A stretch of 64,000 bases of DNA from Empedobacter sp036647415 (GTDB taxonomy: Bacteria; Bacteroidota; Bacteroidia; Flavobacteriales; Weeksellaceae). The notes beneath the pieces are model-generated. The model ran no database searches. It saw only the letters and a program-made list of their open reading frames with translations, and had not been told where the DNA came from. Positions 26,268 through 34,471 of this stretch are shown here, piece by piece. Position 1 is the first letter of the stretch; every line of letters begins with the position of its first letter. The stretch covers positions 1-64,000 of the forward strand of contig NZ_JAVXKG010000013.1 of NCBI RefSeq assembly GCF_036647415.1, in the 5' to 3' direction. The translations under genes were made by a program, and so were the position numbers.

Positions 26268-26762
26268 TTATTTTAAAATATCTGCTAAATCTGCAATATC
26301 TTCAGCGGAAACTTTGTCTAAGATTTTATCTAAATTCGTTCTCGGAATATCTAATTTAGAATCGATTACCAATACGTTTCGTAATCCATTAATTCCGAAA
26401 ATCATTTTCTTTACTTGTCCATTATCTTCTTGCAATGAAATATTCAAACGGCTATCTTTTGCTTTAAACTTTACTAAGTTTTCATATTTTTCACCACGCA
26501 TAGAAGATTGTAAATCATTCATGATTCTTTTTTGTTTTCCTTCTCCTGCATCGCTAACAACAAATACTTTAGCAGATTTTAAATAATTAAATAAATCTGT
26601 TCCACCAGCTTTTCCTGCTAATTTCAACGCGAAAGATGGTAACGGAATTACAGTTGCTTGATTGTCATATTTTGTGTAAAATTCTTGCATATTACTTGTT
26701 GTTCCACAAGATTGCAATGTGAATAAAACAGCTATAAAGGATAAACCGATTATTTTTTTCAT
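26268..26762 (-). CDS. DUF4252 family lipoprotein
   Basis: 164 aa. Lipobox LQSC with Cys at residue 19. The body fits DUF4252: a first strand-helix FYTKYDNQATVIPLP, a central KVFVVSDA, and the end ISLQEDNGQVKKMIFGI. Members are small exported Bacteroidota proteins of unknown function that often sit beside ECF sigma factors. No sigma factor is adjacent here. It is transcribed on its own strand between two terminator/intergenic regions. Confidence 0.85.
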   Translation of the reverse strand: MKKIIGLSFIAVLFTLQSCGTTSNMQEFYTKYDNQATVIPLPSFALKLAGKAGGTDLFNYLKSAKVFVVSDAGEGKQKRIMNDLQSSMRGEKYENLVKFKAKDSRLNISLQEDNGQVKKMIFGINGLRNVLVIDSKLDIPRTNLDKILDKVSAEDIADLADILK

Positions 26763-26815
26763 TGTGTGTGTCTTTATATTTAGAAATGCTATTACAACTC
26801 TCGTACCGAAAATTA

Positions 26816-27067
26816 TTAAGTTTGAAAATATTCAATAATTCCTAAAATTAGAAATACAATTGATGCAATGATAAAAATAGCTGCAAATAAATAGATACTT
26901 TTTAATCTTGCTGTATTAAGAGTTTTAAAAGTATCATTAATGTAATCCATTTTATTTTTTTGTTCTAATCCAAAACTTAAATTTGATTTAACCTCTCTCT
27001 TTTTAAAAGGATTGTTTAGAATATAAGCTACAATCAAAATTATTAGACCAAATAAAAAAAGATCCAA
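26816..27067 (-). CDS. small two-helix membrane protein, apparent 5' frameshift
   Basis: 83 aa as an uninterrupted frame, but that frame begins with TTG. Two hydrophobic helices (FLFGLIILIVAYIL and YLFAAIFIIASIVFLILGII) flank a polar stretch. An ATG at 27093 overlaps the dxs stop (TAATG), which is the natural coupled start. Its frame (MEHEYFKNAWIFFYLV) ends early because the T run at 27054-27060 has seven T. Eight T would join it to this frame as MEHEYFKNAWIFFLFGLII and on. So the gene is either frameshifted by one base in a homopolymer, variable in expression, or affected by a sequencing error. Confidence 0.65.
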   Translation of the reverse strand: MDLFLFGLIILIVAYILNNPFKKREVKSNLSFGLEQKNKMDYINDTFKTLNTARLKSIYLFAAIFIIASIVFLILGIIEYFQT

Positions 27068-27092
27068 GCATTTTTAAAATATTCGTGTTCCA

Positions 27093-28829
27093 TTACAAAT
27101 AACTTTTTATCATTTCCAAAATCGATGAATCATCTAAACCAATCATTTTTTCTAATTCAGAAATTGAAGCATGTTCGATAAATTCGTCAGGATAACCGTT
27201 GATGGTAATATTTCCTTTGTAATGAATAGAATTTAGAAACTCTAAAATTCCATTTCCAAATCCACCCTTTTTTATTCCATCTTCAAAAGTTAGAATGGTA
27301 GAATATTTCAGCGAAATAGCTTTCAATCGAGTTTCGTCCAAAGGTTTGATGAATGGAAAATCAATCAAAGCAACTTTATCTTGTAAATTATTTTGAATGA
27401 TGATTTCTTCAATTCGATAACTAATTAATCCAGTAGAAAGAATCGCCAATTTATTTCCTTCGAAAATAATTTCAGATTTCCCGATTTCTATTTTCTCAAA
27501 ATCAGAATCATGAGTTTTGATGTTATTTTTTGGATAGCGAATCGCAAAAGGTTGAGATGTAAATTGTGCAGTGTAAAGCAAATTTTTGAAGTCTTTTTCG
27601 TTGCGAGGCGAAGTGACAATCATATTCGGAATTTCGCATAAATACGAAATATCAAAAATACCATGATGCGTTGCGCCGTCTGTACCAACAAATCCTGCGC
27701 GATCTATACAAAATACAACAGGTAGATTTTGCAACGCTACATCGTGAATAACTTGGTCGTAAGCACGTTGTAAAAATGTGGAATAAATAACACAATACGG
27801 AATTGTATTTTGCGTTGCCAAACCAGCCGAAAATGTAACGGCATGTTGCTCTGCAATACCAACATCAAACACACGATTAGGAAAATCTTGGTGACATTTC
27901 ACTAAATTACTTCCCGTTAACATTGCAGGAGTTATCGCCACAATTTGCTCATTATTTTGTAATAATTGATGCATAGTTTCGCCAAAAACATCTTGGTAAG
28001 ATTTCTCTTTTTTATTCGTTTTTAATTCACCTGTTTCTTTGTCAAATAAACCTGGCGCATGCCATTTTACTTGATCATTTTCAGCCTTTTCGTAACCTTT
28101 TCCTTTAGTTGTTTTGATGTGTAAAACTTTTGGACCTTTGATTTTATCTGCTTTTGCGAAAGAAGTTAAGAGTTCATCAAAGTTATGACCATCGATAGTT
28201 CCGATAAAATTTAATCCAAAATTGGTGAAAATATTTTCGGAATGATTTTCTAATGATTTAAAATGTTTTTTCAATCCACCAACCGAAGGATCAATTCCGA
28301 TATCATTATCATTCAGAATTACTAAAACGTCTAAATCTGTTGATCCAAGATGATTCAGCGCTTCTAAACTCATTCCAGAAGTAATAGAAGCATCGCCAAT
28401 TATAGCAATGTGTTTACGATTTATTTGATTTATTTTATCTGCTGTTGCCATTCCGACGATTGCCGAAATAGAGGTAGAAGAATGTCCAGTACCAAACGTA
28501 TCAAATTCACTTTCGGTACGCGCAGGAAAACCTGAAATTCCTTCCTTTTGACGCAAAGAATCGAAAACTTGTTGTCTACCTGTCAAAATTTTATGAGGAT
28601 AGGATTGATGCCCAACATCCCAAATTAGTAAATCATTTGGCGTGTTGTAATGATAATGTAAGGCAATTGTTAACTCGATAACACCCAAACTTGCGCCTAA
28701 ATGTCCCGGTTTTACACTCAAAGTTTCCAAAATAAATTCGCGCATCTCGTGTGCAATTGTGCTTAATTGAGATGTTTCAAAAGTCCTAAGTTCCTTAGGA
28801 TGATTGATTTTTGAAAGTAGACTATCCAT
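27093..28829 (-). CDS. dxs: 1-deoxy-D-xylulose-5-phosphate synthase
   Basis: 578 aa, slightly short for Dxs but with all domains: GHLGASLGVIELTIALHYHY at the N-terminus, the thiamine-diphosphate motif GDASITSGMSLEALN...ILNDNDIGI, the transketolase pyrimidine-binding domain with DVGIAEQHAVTFSAGLA, and the C-terminal transketolase domain. It condenses pyruvate and glyceraldehyde-3-phosphate, the first step of the MEP isoprenoid pathway. Its stop overlaps the start of the small membrane protein gene. It is divergent from the DUF3109 gene. Confidence 0.95.
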   Translation of the reverse strand: MDSLLSKINHPKELRTFETSQLSTIAHEMREFILETLSVKPGHLGASLGVIELTIALHYHYNTPNDLLIWDVGHQSYPHKILTGRQQVFDSLRQKEGISGFPARTESEFDTFGTGHSSTSISAIVGMATADKINQINRKHIAIIGDASITSGMSLEALNHLGSTDLDVLVILNDNDIGIDPSVGGLKKHFKSLENHSENIFTNFGLNFIGTIDGHNFDELLTSFAKADKIKGPKVLHIKTTKGKGYEKAENDQVKWHAPGLFDKETGELKTNKKEKSYQDVFGETMHQLLQNNEQIVAITPAMLTGSNLVKCHQDFPNRVFDVGIAEQHAVTFSAGLATQNTIPYCVIYSTFLQRAYDQVIHDVALQNLPVVFCIDRAGFVGTDGATHHGIFDISYLCEIPNMIVTSPRNEKDFKNLLYTAQFTSQPFAIRYPKNNIKTHDSDFEKIEIGKSEIIFEGNKLAILSTGLISYRIEEIIIQNNLQDKVALIDFPFIKPLDETRLKAISLKYSTILTFEDGIKKGGFGNGILEFLNSIHYKGNITINGYPDEFIEHASISELEKMIGLDDSSILEMIKSYL

Positions 28830-28839
28830 TATTCTTTTA

Positions 28840-28847
28840 CAAAATTA
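28840..28847 (-). promoter_or_regulatory. -7 box (TAATTTTG) of dxs
   Basis: TAnnTTTG match on the minus strand, 10 nt before the dxs ATG. A second copy of the same box lies at 28885-28892. Which one is used cannot be told. Confidence 0.4.
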
Positions 28848-28869
28848 CATTTTTCTGAGGAATTCTCCG

Positions 28870-28877
28870 TATCTTTG
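28870..28877 (+). promoter_or_regulatory. -7 box (TATCTTTG) of the DUF3109 gene
   Basis: Exact TAnnTTTG match, 25 nt before the ATG at 28903, in the divergent intergenic region with dxs. Confidence 0.5.
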
Positions 28878-28902
28878 CTTGTTACAAAATTATACGTGTA
28901 AC

Positions 28903-29481
28903 ATGTTTCAAATAGGAAAAACCCTTGTATCCGAAGAACTACTAACTGAGGATTTTGTTTGTAATCTGAACAAATGTAAAGGGATTTGTTGTGTAGAGGG
29001 CGACGCAGGAGCGCCACTTAATGAAGATGAACTTACTGTTTTAGACGATATTTATCAAGATGTAAAACCTTATTTGCGTCCCGAAGGAATTGCGGTGATC
29101 GAGCAAGAAGGTAAATATACAATGGATACGGATGGCGATTGGGTTACACCACTTGTCAATAATCGTGAATGTGCTTATCTTGTTTTCGAAGATAATGGTT
29201 TCTCTAAATGTGGAATTGAAAAGGCTTACGAAGACGGTAAAATTGAGTATAAAAAACCAATTTCGTGTCATTTATATCCCGTTCGTGTTAAGGAATTCTC
29301 AAATTTCACTTCTGTAAACTACGATGTATGGGATATTTGTTCAGATGCTTGTACCTTAGGAAAAGAATTGAAGGTTAATGTCGCAACATTTGCGAAAGAT
29401 TCTTTAGTACGAAAATTTGGACAAGATTGGTACGACGAATTGATGGCCATTCAACAAGAATTAAACAACCAAAAAAAGTAA
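28903..29481 (+). CDS. DUF3109 family cysteine-cluster protein (YkgJ-like)
   Basis: 192 aa from the ATG at 28903. Upstream in-frame codons overlap dxs and its promoter and are rejected. The N-terminal CNLNKCKGICCVEGDAGAPL and later ECAYLVF, KCGIEKAY, SCHLYPVR and DICSDACTLG give a set of conserved cysteines typical of the DUF3109/YkgJ metal-binding family (putative Fe or Zn centre). It is cytoplasmic and of unknown function. The next gene follows after 11 nt and is probably in the same operon. Confidence 0.88.
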   Translation: MFQIGKTLVSEELLTEDFVCNLNKCKGICCVEGDAGAPLNEDELTVLDDIYQDVKPYLRPEGIAVIEQEGKYTMDTDGDWVTPLVNNRECAYLVFEDNGFSKCGIEKAYEDGKIEYKKPISCHLYPVRVKEFSNFTSVNYDVWDICSDACTLGKELKVNVATFAKDSLVRKFGQDWYDELMAIQQELNNQKK

Positions 29482-29492
29482 AAAAATTATTT

Positions 29493-31154
29493 ATGTCAAT
29501 AACAAGAGCAAGAAGATCTACTGATGCGATTGAAAAATTATATATTTCAATGCGCCATTTGTTTCATAGAGGAGTGTATCGTCCATCAGCTGCACCTGGA
29601 AAAATTTTAAGAAATTTATTATTCGAAATTGATCCAGAAATTTATGGATCGATGACAGACCCAAATAAAGTTGAATTAAGCGGATTAATGTATGTTTTAG
29701 ATCGTTTACCAGAAGGAATTGTAGAAACTGCTTATGTAAGTTTTACATCTGATGAAGGATATGATCGTTCTATTTTTACACCAATTATTCCAGCAAAAAG
29801 AAGACGTTTTTGTTACCGAATAGATGATGACCAAATGAATATCGAGATTTCTCGCGGACGTTCTGATATTTATGATGTTTTAACACACTTGACGTTTTTA
29901 TACAACGAAGCAGATAAAATTAGAAACAGAGCTTTTAATAACGAAACACTTTCTAAAAGTAGAGCGTGGGAATTTATCGAAAATGTAGTGTTCAACGAAG
30001 TAGAAATTTCTCGTAAAGACCGTGAAGTTGCTTTGATGCATTTATCAACGATTTTGGGAAGAACGTTCGAAGAAACACAAGAAATTCATAGCTATTTTAG
30101 TAAACCAGATGATAAAGATAATTTCTTTAGAATCGTTTATTGGATGGGGTACACAAGTCAACAAGATCGTATCGGTACAAAGAAAAGAGAAATTACATTT
30201 ACATCTACATTACGCGAGTCGATTGGACATCACATGATTGGTGAAAAATGGGCAAATGAGATAAAAAAAGTATTATTCGAAAATAATCTTCAAGACAAAA
30301 ACATCCACATCATTTCTGCAAATATGCACAGTGTATCGAACATGTTATACGCTTATGATGGATTAAAAAAGAAATACAAAGTAGATAGCGTAGATATTTA
30401 CGAAGATTTGAGTGCCGCAAACAACAAAATGATGCGCGAATCGTTAAATGATTATGCACAACAAAATGGATTAGTTTATATCAAAGATCAATCAGGAACA
30501 AACATCAACGTTCAGATTATTGATATGTCTAAAGTAAACATTGCAAACACGGCATTTTCTTATGCGAAAGCAAAAAATGATGATGTAATTGTCGTAATGG
30601 ATTATGCATTTGGAGAGCAAGCATTTGAAGCGATGGACGAATTATTAAAACCTTACAAAGTAGGTGATGTTCGTTTTAAGATGAATGTAAAATCTGTAGC
30701 GATTATGGGTAAAGCCGGTATTTTAGAAGGAAATAAAGGTGATATTATGATTGCAACAGCACACGTTTTTGAAGGAACAACAGATAATTATGTTTTCGAA
30801 AACGAATTAACTGCTGCAGATTTCGAAGGACAAGGATTAGGAGTTTATGAAGGACCAATGATTTCGGTTTTAGGAACTTCATTACAAAATAAAGATATTT
30901 TAGAGTACTTTAAATATTCATCTTTCCAAGCAATTGGATTAGAAATGGAAGGTGCACATTACCAAAAAGCAATTCAAGTTGCTTCAAAAATTAGACATCA
31001 TATTGATAAAGATGTTAAAGTAATGTACGCATATTACGCTTCTGATAATCCATTGGAAACAGGAAGTACTTTAGCATCTGGAGGTTTAGGATTAACAGGT
31101 GTAAAACCAACTTACCTAATCACACAAAAGATTTTAGAGAAAATAATTAAATAA
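29493..31154 (+). CDS. DUF6909-like protein with nucleosidase-like C-terminus
   Basis: 553 aa from the ATG at 29493. It resembles a Bacteroidota-restricted uncharacterised family (DUF6909). The N-terminal half is helical. The C-terminal 230 residues recall the purine nucleoside phosphorylase/AMP nucleosidase fold: IIDMSKVNIANTAFSYAKAK, then VMDYAFGEQAF, KSVAIMGKAGIL, the diagnostic-looking GLEMEGAHYQKAI, and GGLGLTGVKPTYLIT at the end. The EMEGA stretch sits where the ribose-binding Met-Glu of this superfamily lies. A nucleoside-hydrolysing role is inference. It is linked to the DUF3109 gene (11 nt) and the oxidoreductase gene (5 nt). Confidence 0.75.
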   Translation: MSITRARRSTDAIEKLYISMRHLFHRGVYRPSAAPGKILRNLLFEIDPEIYGSMTDPNKVELSGLMYVLDRLPEGIVETAYVSFTSDEGYDRSIFTPIIPAKRRRFCYRIDDDQMNIEISRGRSDIYDVLTHLTFLYNEADKIRNRAFNNETLSKSRAWEFIENVVFNEVEISRKDREVALMHLSTILGRTFEETQEIHSYFSKPDDKDNFFRIVYWMGYTSQQDRIGTKKREITFTSTLRESIGHHMIGEKWANEIKKVLFENNLQDKNIHIISANMHSVSNMLYAYDGLKKKYKVDSVDIYEDLSAANNKMMRESLNDYAQQNGLVYIKDQSGTNINVQIIDMSKVNIANTAFSYAKAKNDDVIVVMDYAFGEQAFEAMDELLKPYKVGDVRFKMNVKSVAIMGKAGILEGNKGDIMIATAHVFEGTTDNYVFENELTAADFEGQGLGVYEGPMISVLGTSLQNKDILEYFKYSSFQAIGLEMEGAHYQKAIQVASKIRHHIDKDVKVMYAYYASDNPLETGSTLASGGLGLTGVKPTYLITQKILEKIIK

Positions 31155-31159
31155 ATTCA

Positions 31160-32164
31160 ATGAAGAATTTTTCCATTTTAGGCTACGGTCACATTGGACG
31201 TGTACATCAACAAGCAATAGAAGAGGCAGAAAATGCACAATTAATTTCGATTATCGATTTTAATTTGCCCGAAGATTTATCAATCAAAGGATATTCTACA
31301 CTCGAAAGTTTTTTGATAGATGACAAAGAAACAGATGTTGTCATAATATCTACGCCAAACGGTCTACACCGAGAACATGCAATACGTTGCTTAAAAGCAG
31401 GAAAAAATGTCTTGATAGAAAAACCAATTGCATTAACAGTAGAAGATGCAAATGAAATATTGAAAGTTGCAGAAGAGAAAAAACTTCGTGTTTTTACATC
31501 CATGCAACTTCGTTTTTCGCCGGTTGTACAATATGTTAAAAACTTGATCGACAATCATTCATTGGGTCAAGTTTTTATGATTAATATTAATTGTTATTGG
31601 AATCGAAATCGCAATTATTACAAATTAAGAGAATGGCACGGTAATCAAGAAATGGATGGTGGTGTTTTGTTTACACAATTCTCTCATTTTGTTGATATTA
31701 TGAATTTTTGGTTTGATGAGGTAATCTGTACAAACTCTAAAAGTTATAATTTTACGCACCAAGAAGTAACTCAGTTTGATGATTCTGGTTGTGTAGATTT
31801 TACGGCTGACGGAGCAATTGGACACATGGTATATACAACTTCAACATTCAATAAAAATTTTGAAAGTAATATTACACTTATTGCAGAAAAAGGAACCGTG
31901 AAAATTGGCGATCAATATTTAAATCAAATGATTTATAGTGATTTAAAAAATGTATGCTGTTCTAATAAAATTTCTACCGACCAAAAGAATTTTCATCCTA
32001 ATGCAATTGCAGAAATTTCTGAAGCTTTGATAAGTCAAAACGAATCTTTGTTAGAAGGAAAATATGCCGTAAATTTAGTTCAGTTTATTGCAGATGCTAA
32101 TCGATTAGCATCAGAAAGTAAACAAGATTTTAAAAAGCAAGATTATGAAATTTCACACGCGTAA
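31160..32164 (+). CDS. Gfo/Idh/MocA family NAD(P)-dependent oxidoreductase
   Basis: 334 aa. N-terminal Rossmann fold with SILGYGHIGRVHQQAI, the STPNGLHREHAI segment and the EKPIALT motif (catalytic Lys) near residue 93, followed by the alpha/beta domain. The start, and the spacing of GYGHIG and EKP, resemble UDP-N-acetylglucosaminuronate 3-dehydrogenases (WlbA/WbpB), so a nucleotide-sugar substrate is possible, but no other sugar genes are adjacent. It overlaps the thioesterase gene by 20 nt. Confidence 0.85.
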   Translation: MKNFSILGYGHIGRVHQQAIEEAENAQLISIIDFNLPEDLSIKGYSTLESFLIDDKETDVVIISTPNGLHREHAIRCLKAGKNVLIEKPIALTVEDANEILKVAEEKKLRVFTSMQLRFSPVVQYVKNLIDNHSLGQVFMININCYWNRNRNYYKLREWHGNQEMDGGVLFTQFSHFVDIMNFWFDEVICTNSKSYNFTHQEVTQFDDSGCVDFTADGAIGHMVYTTSTFNKNFESNITLIAEKGTVKIGDQYLNQMIYSDLKNVCCSNKISTDQKNFHPNAIAEISEALISQNESLLEGKYAVNLVQFIADANRLASESKQDFKKQDYEISHA

Positions 32165-32540
32165 ATGGGTAAAACCAGAAGATTTGAATCCAAATAAAAC
32201 ACTTTTTGGAGGAAAATTATTGGCTTGGATTGATGAAGAAGCTGCACTATATAGCATTATACAATTAGAAAATTCGCATGTGGTAACAAAACACATGTCC
32301 GAAATAAATTTTATGGCTTCCGCACGCGAAGGCGATATTGTAGAAATTGGTCTTGAAGTGATAAAATTTGGAACAACTTCGTTGATTTTACAATGTGAAG
32401 TTCGTAACAAAATGACGCACGAAACCATTATTACAGTAGACCAAATTACGATGGTTAATTTAGACGCTGATGGTAAACCAAAACCGCACGGAAAGACAGA
32501 AATAGAATATGTGATCGACCGTTTAGCGGGAAAAGATTAA
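32145..32540 (+). CDS. acyl-CoA thioesterase, hotdog fold (YciA-like)
   Basis: 131 aa, usual length for a single-hotdog enzyme. The hotdog core is visible as NPNKTLFGGKLLAWIDEEAALYS, with the Asp/Glu of the long helix, and VTKHMSEINFMASAREGDIVEIG. Such enzymes hydrolyse acyl-CoA esters in the cytoplasm. The start lies inside the oxidoreductase gene, so its translation is probably coupled. A second, longer hotdog protein lies 0.7 kb downstream on the other strand. Confidence 0.85.
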   Translation: MKFHTRKWVKPEDLNPNKTLFGGKLLAWIDEEAALYSIIQLENSHVVTKHMSEINFMASAREGDIVEIGLEVIKFGTTSLILQCEVRNKMTHETIITVDQITMVNLDADGKPKPHGKTEIEYVIDRLAGKD

Positions 32541-32556
32541 ATATAAAACAACATAG

Positions 32557-32587
32557 AAAAGTCGAAACTTAGTTTCGACTTTTTTTT
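32557..32587 (+). terminator. terminator of the 28.9-32.5 kb operon
   Basis: 11- to 13-bp stem (AAAAGTCGAAACT and its complement) followed by eight or more T. Confidence 0.85.
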
Positions 32588-32882
32588 ATGTAATTCTAAA
32601 ATTTTTAGGATTTTGTTTTGAACTTTTTATAGTCAAAATATAGAGATTGACCTCTCTTATTTCATAAAAAAGCATATAATCTTTAATAACTTTTACTCGA
32701 ACATTTTCAAAGCTAGTTTTTCTTCCAATATTTGGAAATATTTTAATTAAATCAATTTGATTTTGAATTAATTGAAAAAGCTTTTGACTGTATCCAACAG
32801 ATTTATTACGATTTTTCCAATAATCTAAAATATCAAATAATTCATTTTTTGCTTGACTTGACCAAATTACTTTTTCAACCAT
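32586..32882 (-). CDS. ParE/RelE-family toxin
   Basis: 98 aa, standard length. The ParE-like order is present: VEKVIWSSQAKNELFDILDYWKNRNKSVGYSQKL, then LIKIFPNIGRKTSFENVRVKVIKDYMLFYEI and the final strand LYILTIKSSKQNP. The toxin would poison gyrase or ribosomes (family knowledge, target not assignable). It overlaps the upstream antitoxin gene by 16 nt, the usual toxin-antitoxin arrangement. Confidence 0.85.
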   Translation of the reverse strand: MVEKVIWSSQAKNELFDILDYWKNRNKSVGYSQKLFQLIQNQIDLIKIFPNIGRKTSFENVRVKVIKDYMLFYEIREVNLYILTIKSSKQNPKNFRIT

Positions 32883-33100
32883 TCATTCATTTCTTCGTTT
32901 ACAGCAGAATTTGAAAAAATATTGTTATTTGCAATCTCATTTTTAGCCTTATTTATTGCAAGTTTCTCTTCTTCCGAAATTTCATAAATAGAACTTTCAG
33001 TCTGAAATTTTAATAATTCTAAAACTTCTTCTAATTTCATTTTATCATTCATTTTTGAAATTTGAAGAATTAGTTCCAATTTTAAATCAGAAATACTCAT
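32867..33100 (-). CDS. antitoxin of the ParE-type pair
   Basis: 77 aa, helical and charged, with a short N-terminal segment (MSISDLKLELILQISKMND) and the stretch EEKLAINKAKNEIANNNIFSNSAVNEEMNEWLKK. The C-terminal part resembles the toxin-wrapping tails of small Bacteroidota antitoxins. No ribbon-helix-helix or HTH is obvious. It is assigned mainly by position and by its 16-nt overlap with the toxin gene. Confidence 0.75.
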   Translation of the reverse strand: MSISDLKLELILQISKMNDKMKLEEVLELLKFQTESSIYEISEEEKLAINKAKNEIANNNIFSNSAVNEEMNEWLKK

Positions 33101-33149
33101 GTTGTTTATTCTTAGAATAATATAAAGTTAGTAAAAATTTTTAGACATA

Positions 33150-33196
33150 AAAAAACTCTTTGATTCAATTTATGTTAATTAAAATCAAAGAGTTAA
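33150..33196 (-). terminator. terminator of the long hotdog thioesterase gene
   Basis: 12-bp stem (AACTCTTTGATT, 33154-33165, with 33183-33194) with a long loop and a T run on the minus strand. Confidence 0.65.
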
Positions 33197-33214
33197 AATA
33201 TGATTTATTAAAAA

Positions 33215-33736
33215 TTATTCCGTAATAAATAATGATTTCAATTCGTGTGCATCAGCAGGATTCATTCTTCCAGCTAAAATAAGACTCAATTGTTTACGAC
33301 GTAAAGCAGCTTCAAAACGCTCAACTTCTTGCTCAGATTCTGGAATCAATTCCGGAACTTGAACTGGTTTATTGTCATTATCAACGGCAACAAAAGTATA
33401 AATACCACTATTTGTTTGGTTGTAAACGCAGCTATCATAATCGTAAACATAGACATCAACATAAACTTCCATCGATGATTTGAACGCTCTTGTTACTTTA
33501 GATTCTAACTTCACAGTACTTCCCATCGGAATCGGAATATTGAATGCAACGTGATTTACACTTGCCGTTACAACTAAGAAACTTCCACCATGCATTTTTG
33601 CAGAAATCGATGAAATTCTATCCATAGATGCTAATAATTCACCTCCGAACATATTTCCTAAGTTGTTGGTTTCGTTTGGTAAAACCAAGTTTGTCATTAC
33701 CGCTAACGATTCTTTTGCTGTTTTTGCTTTCGCCAT
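33215..33736 (-). CDS. acyl-CoA thioesterase, hotdog fold
   Basis: 173 aa from the ATG at 33736 (a TTG at 33760 is rejected). The hotdog signature NETNNLGNMFGGELLASMDR is followed by the second half-core VVTASVNHVAFNIPIPMGSTVKLES. It resembles the cytosolic acyl-CoA hydrolase family with a C-terminal helical extension (ELIPESEQEVERFEAALRR). It hydrolyses acyl-CoAs in the cytoplasm, substrate length unknown. It is the second thioesterase in this region and not closely similar to the first. Confidence 0.85.
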   Translation of the reverse strand: MAKAKTAKESLAVMTNLVLPNETNNLGNMFGGELLASMDRISSISAKMHGGSFLVVTASVNHVAFNIPIPMGSTVKLESKVTRAFKSSMEVYVDVYVYDYDSCVYNQTNSGIYTFVAVDNDNKPVQVPELIPESEQEVERFEAALRRKQLSLILAGRMNPADAHELKSLFITE

Positions 33737-33875
33737 AAACTTTTGTTTGTTGAGTTGCAAATTTCTGTAAAATAATCGGATTTAGAAAAACTTAATAAAA
33801 AAATTGTAACTATTTGTAAATAAGCTATTTATTTTATTAACATAAATTTTATAGTTAAAAAATGTTAATAGGCTT

Positions 33876-33903
33876 TGTTGTATAAAATCTAATCTTACAT
33901 TTG
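33876..33903 (+). promoter_or_regulatory. promoter (TTG-N17-TACATTTG)
   Basis: Both elements of the Bacteroidota promoter are present: TTG at 33876-33878 and TACATTTG at 33896-33903, 10 nt before the ATG at 33914. Confidence 0.55.
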
Positions 33904-33913
33904 ATGAATAATT

Positions 33914-34315
33914 ATGAGAACGTTTATCACATACCTATTTTCAGCTTTATTTCTGCTATTTTTTGCGGAAACTAAAGTGTTTGCTGGTACACAACATTCT
34001 CAGGGAAATTTTACTTCGCACGTAGTCATGCAAGATAATTCACACTTTTATCAAGCAGAAAAAGTGGTGGAGTCTAAAATTTCGCAAACTTCACATATAT
34101 CTCAAATACAAGAATTAAACCCAAGTATCGAAGAAACTGATGATGATTTACAGTTATCAAAACAGTTTGACATAGAAACTTGTGCAAAACTATTAAGTGT
34201 TGTTTTGGTCTTAACTTTATTGATAAAAGGATTAAGAAAAAAGCATCTCTTCTACAATAATACAGTCAAATTATCAAGTTGTAAGTACATATTGTTGCGT
34301 ACAATTAGAATTTGA
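33914..34315 (+). CDS. exported protein with C-terminal membrane helix, unknown function
   Basis: 133 aa. A signal peptide (MRTFITYLFSALFLLFFAETKVFAG) is followed by a polar, Ser/Gln/His-rich stretch and a hydrophobic helix (CAKLLSVVLVLTLLIKG) with a basic tail, so the protein is probably anchored in the inner membrane. I do not recognise the family. It lies upstream of the RND efflux operon on the same strand, but a separate promoter in between suggests independent transcription. Confidence 0.6.
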   Translation: MRTFITYLFSALFLLFFAETKVFAGTQHSQGNFTSHVVMQDNSHFYQAEKVVESKISQTSHISQIQELNPSIEETDDDLQLSKQFDIETCAKLLSVVLVLTLLIKGLRKKHLFYNNTVKLSSCKYILLRTIRI

Positions 34316-34379
34316 TTTTTCCTTAAAAATTTAAAATTACATCAAAACTAAACTTCTGTTCTACTTTTTTAACAGCAGG

Positions 34380-34408
34380 TTGATGCGTTTTTGTATGTAT
34401 TATTTTTG
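34380..34408 (+). promoter_or_regulatory. promoter of the RND efflux operon (TTG-N18-TATTTTTG)
   Basis: TTG at 34380-34382 and TATTTTTG at 34401-34408 with 18-nt spacing, about 63 nt before the adaptor ATG. No adjacent repressor gene was seen. Confidence 0.55.
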
Positions 34409-34471
34409 GCGTAACTACTTCTGCCAAAAACTTTTTTAAAACCAAATTTTCATTTAATAGTTAGAAGAATT

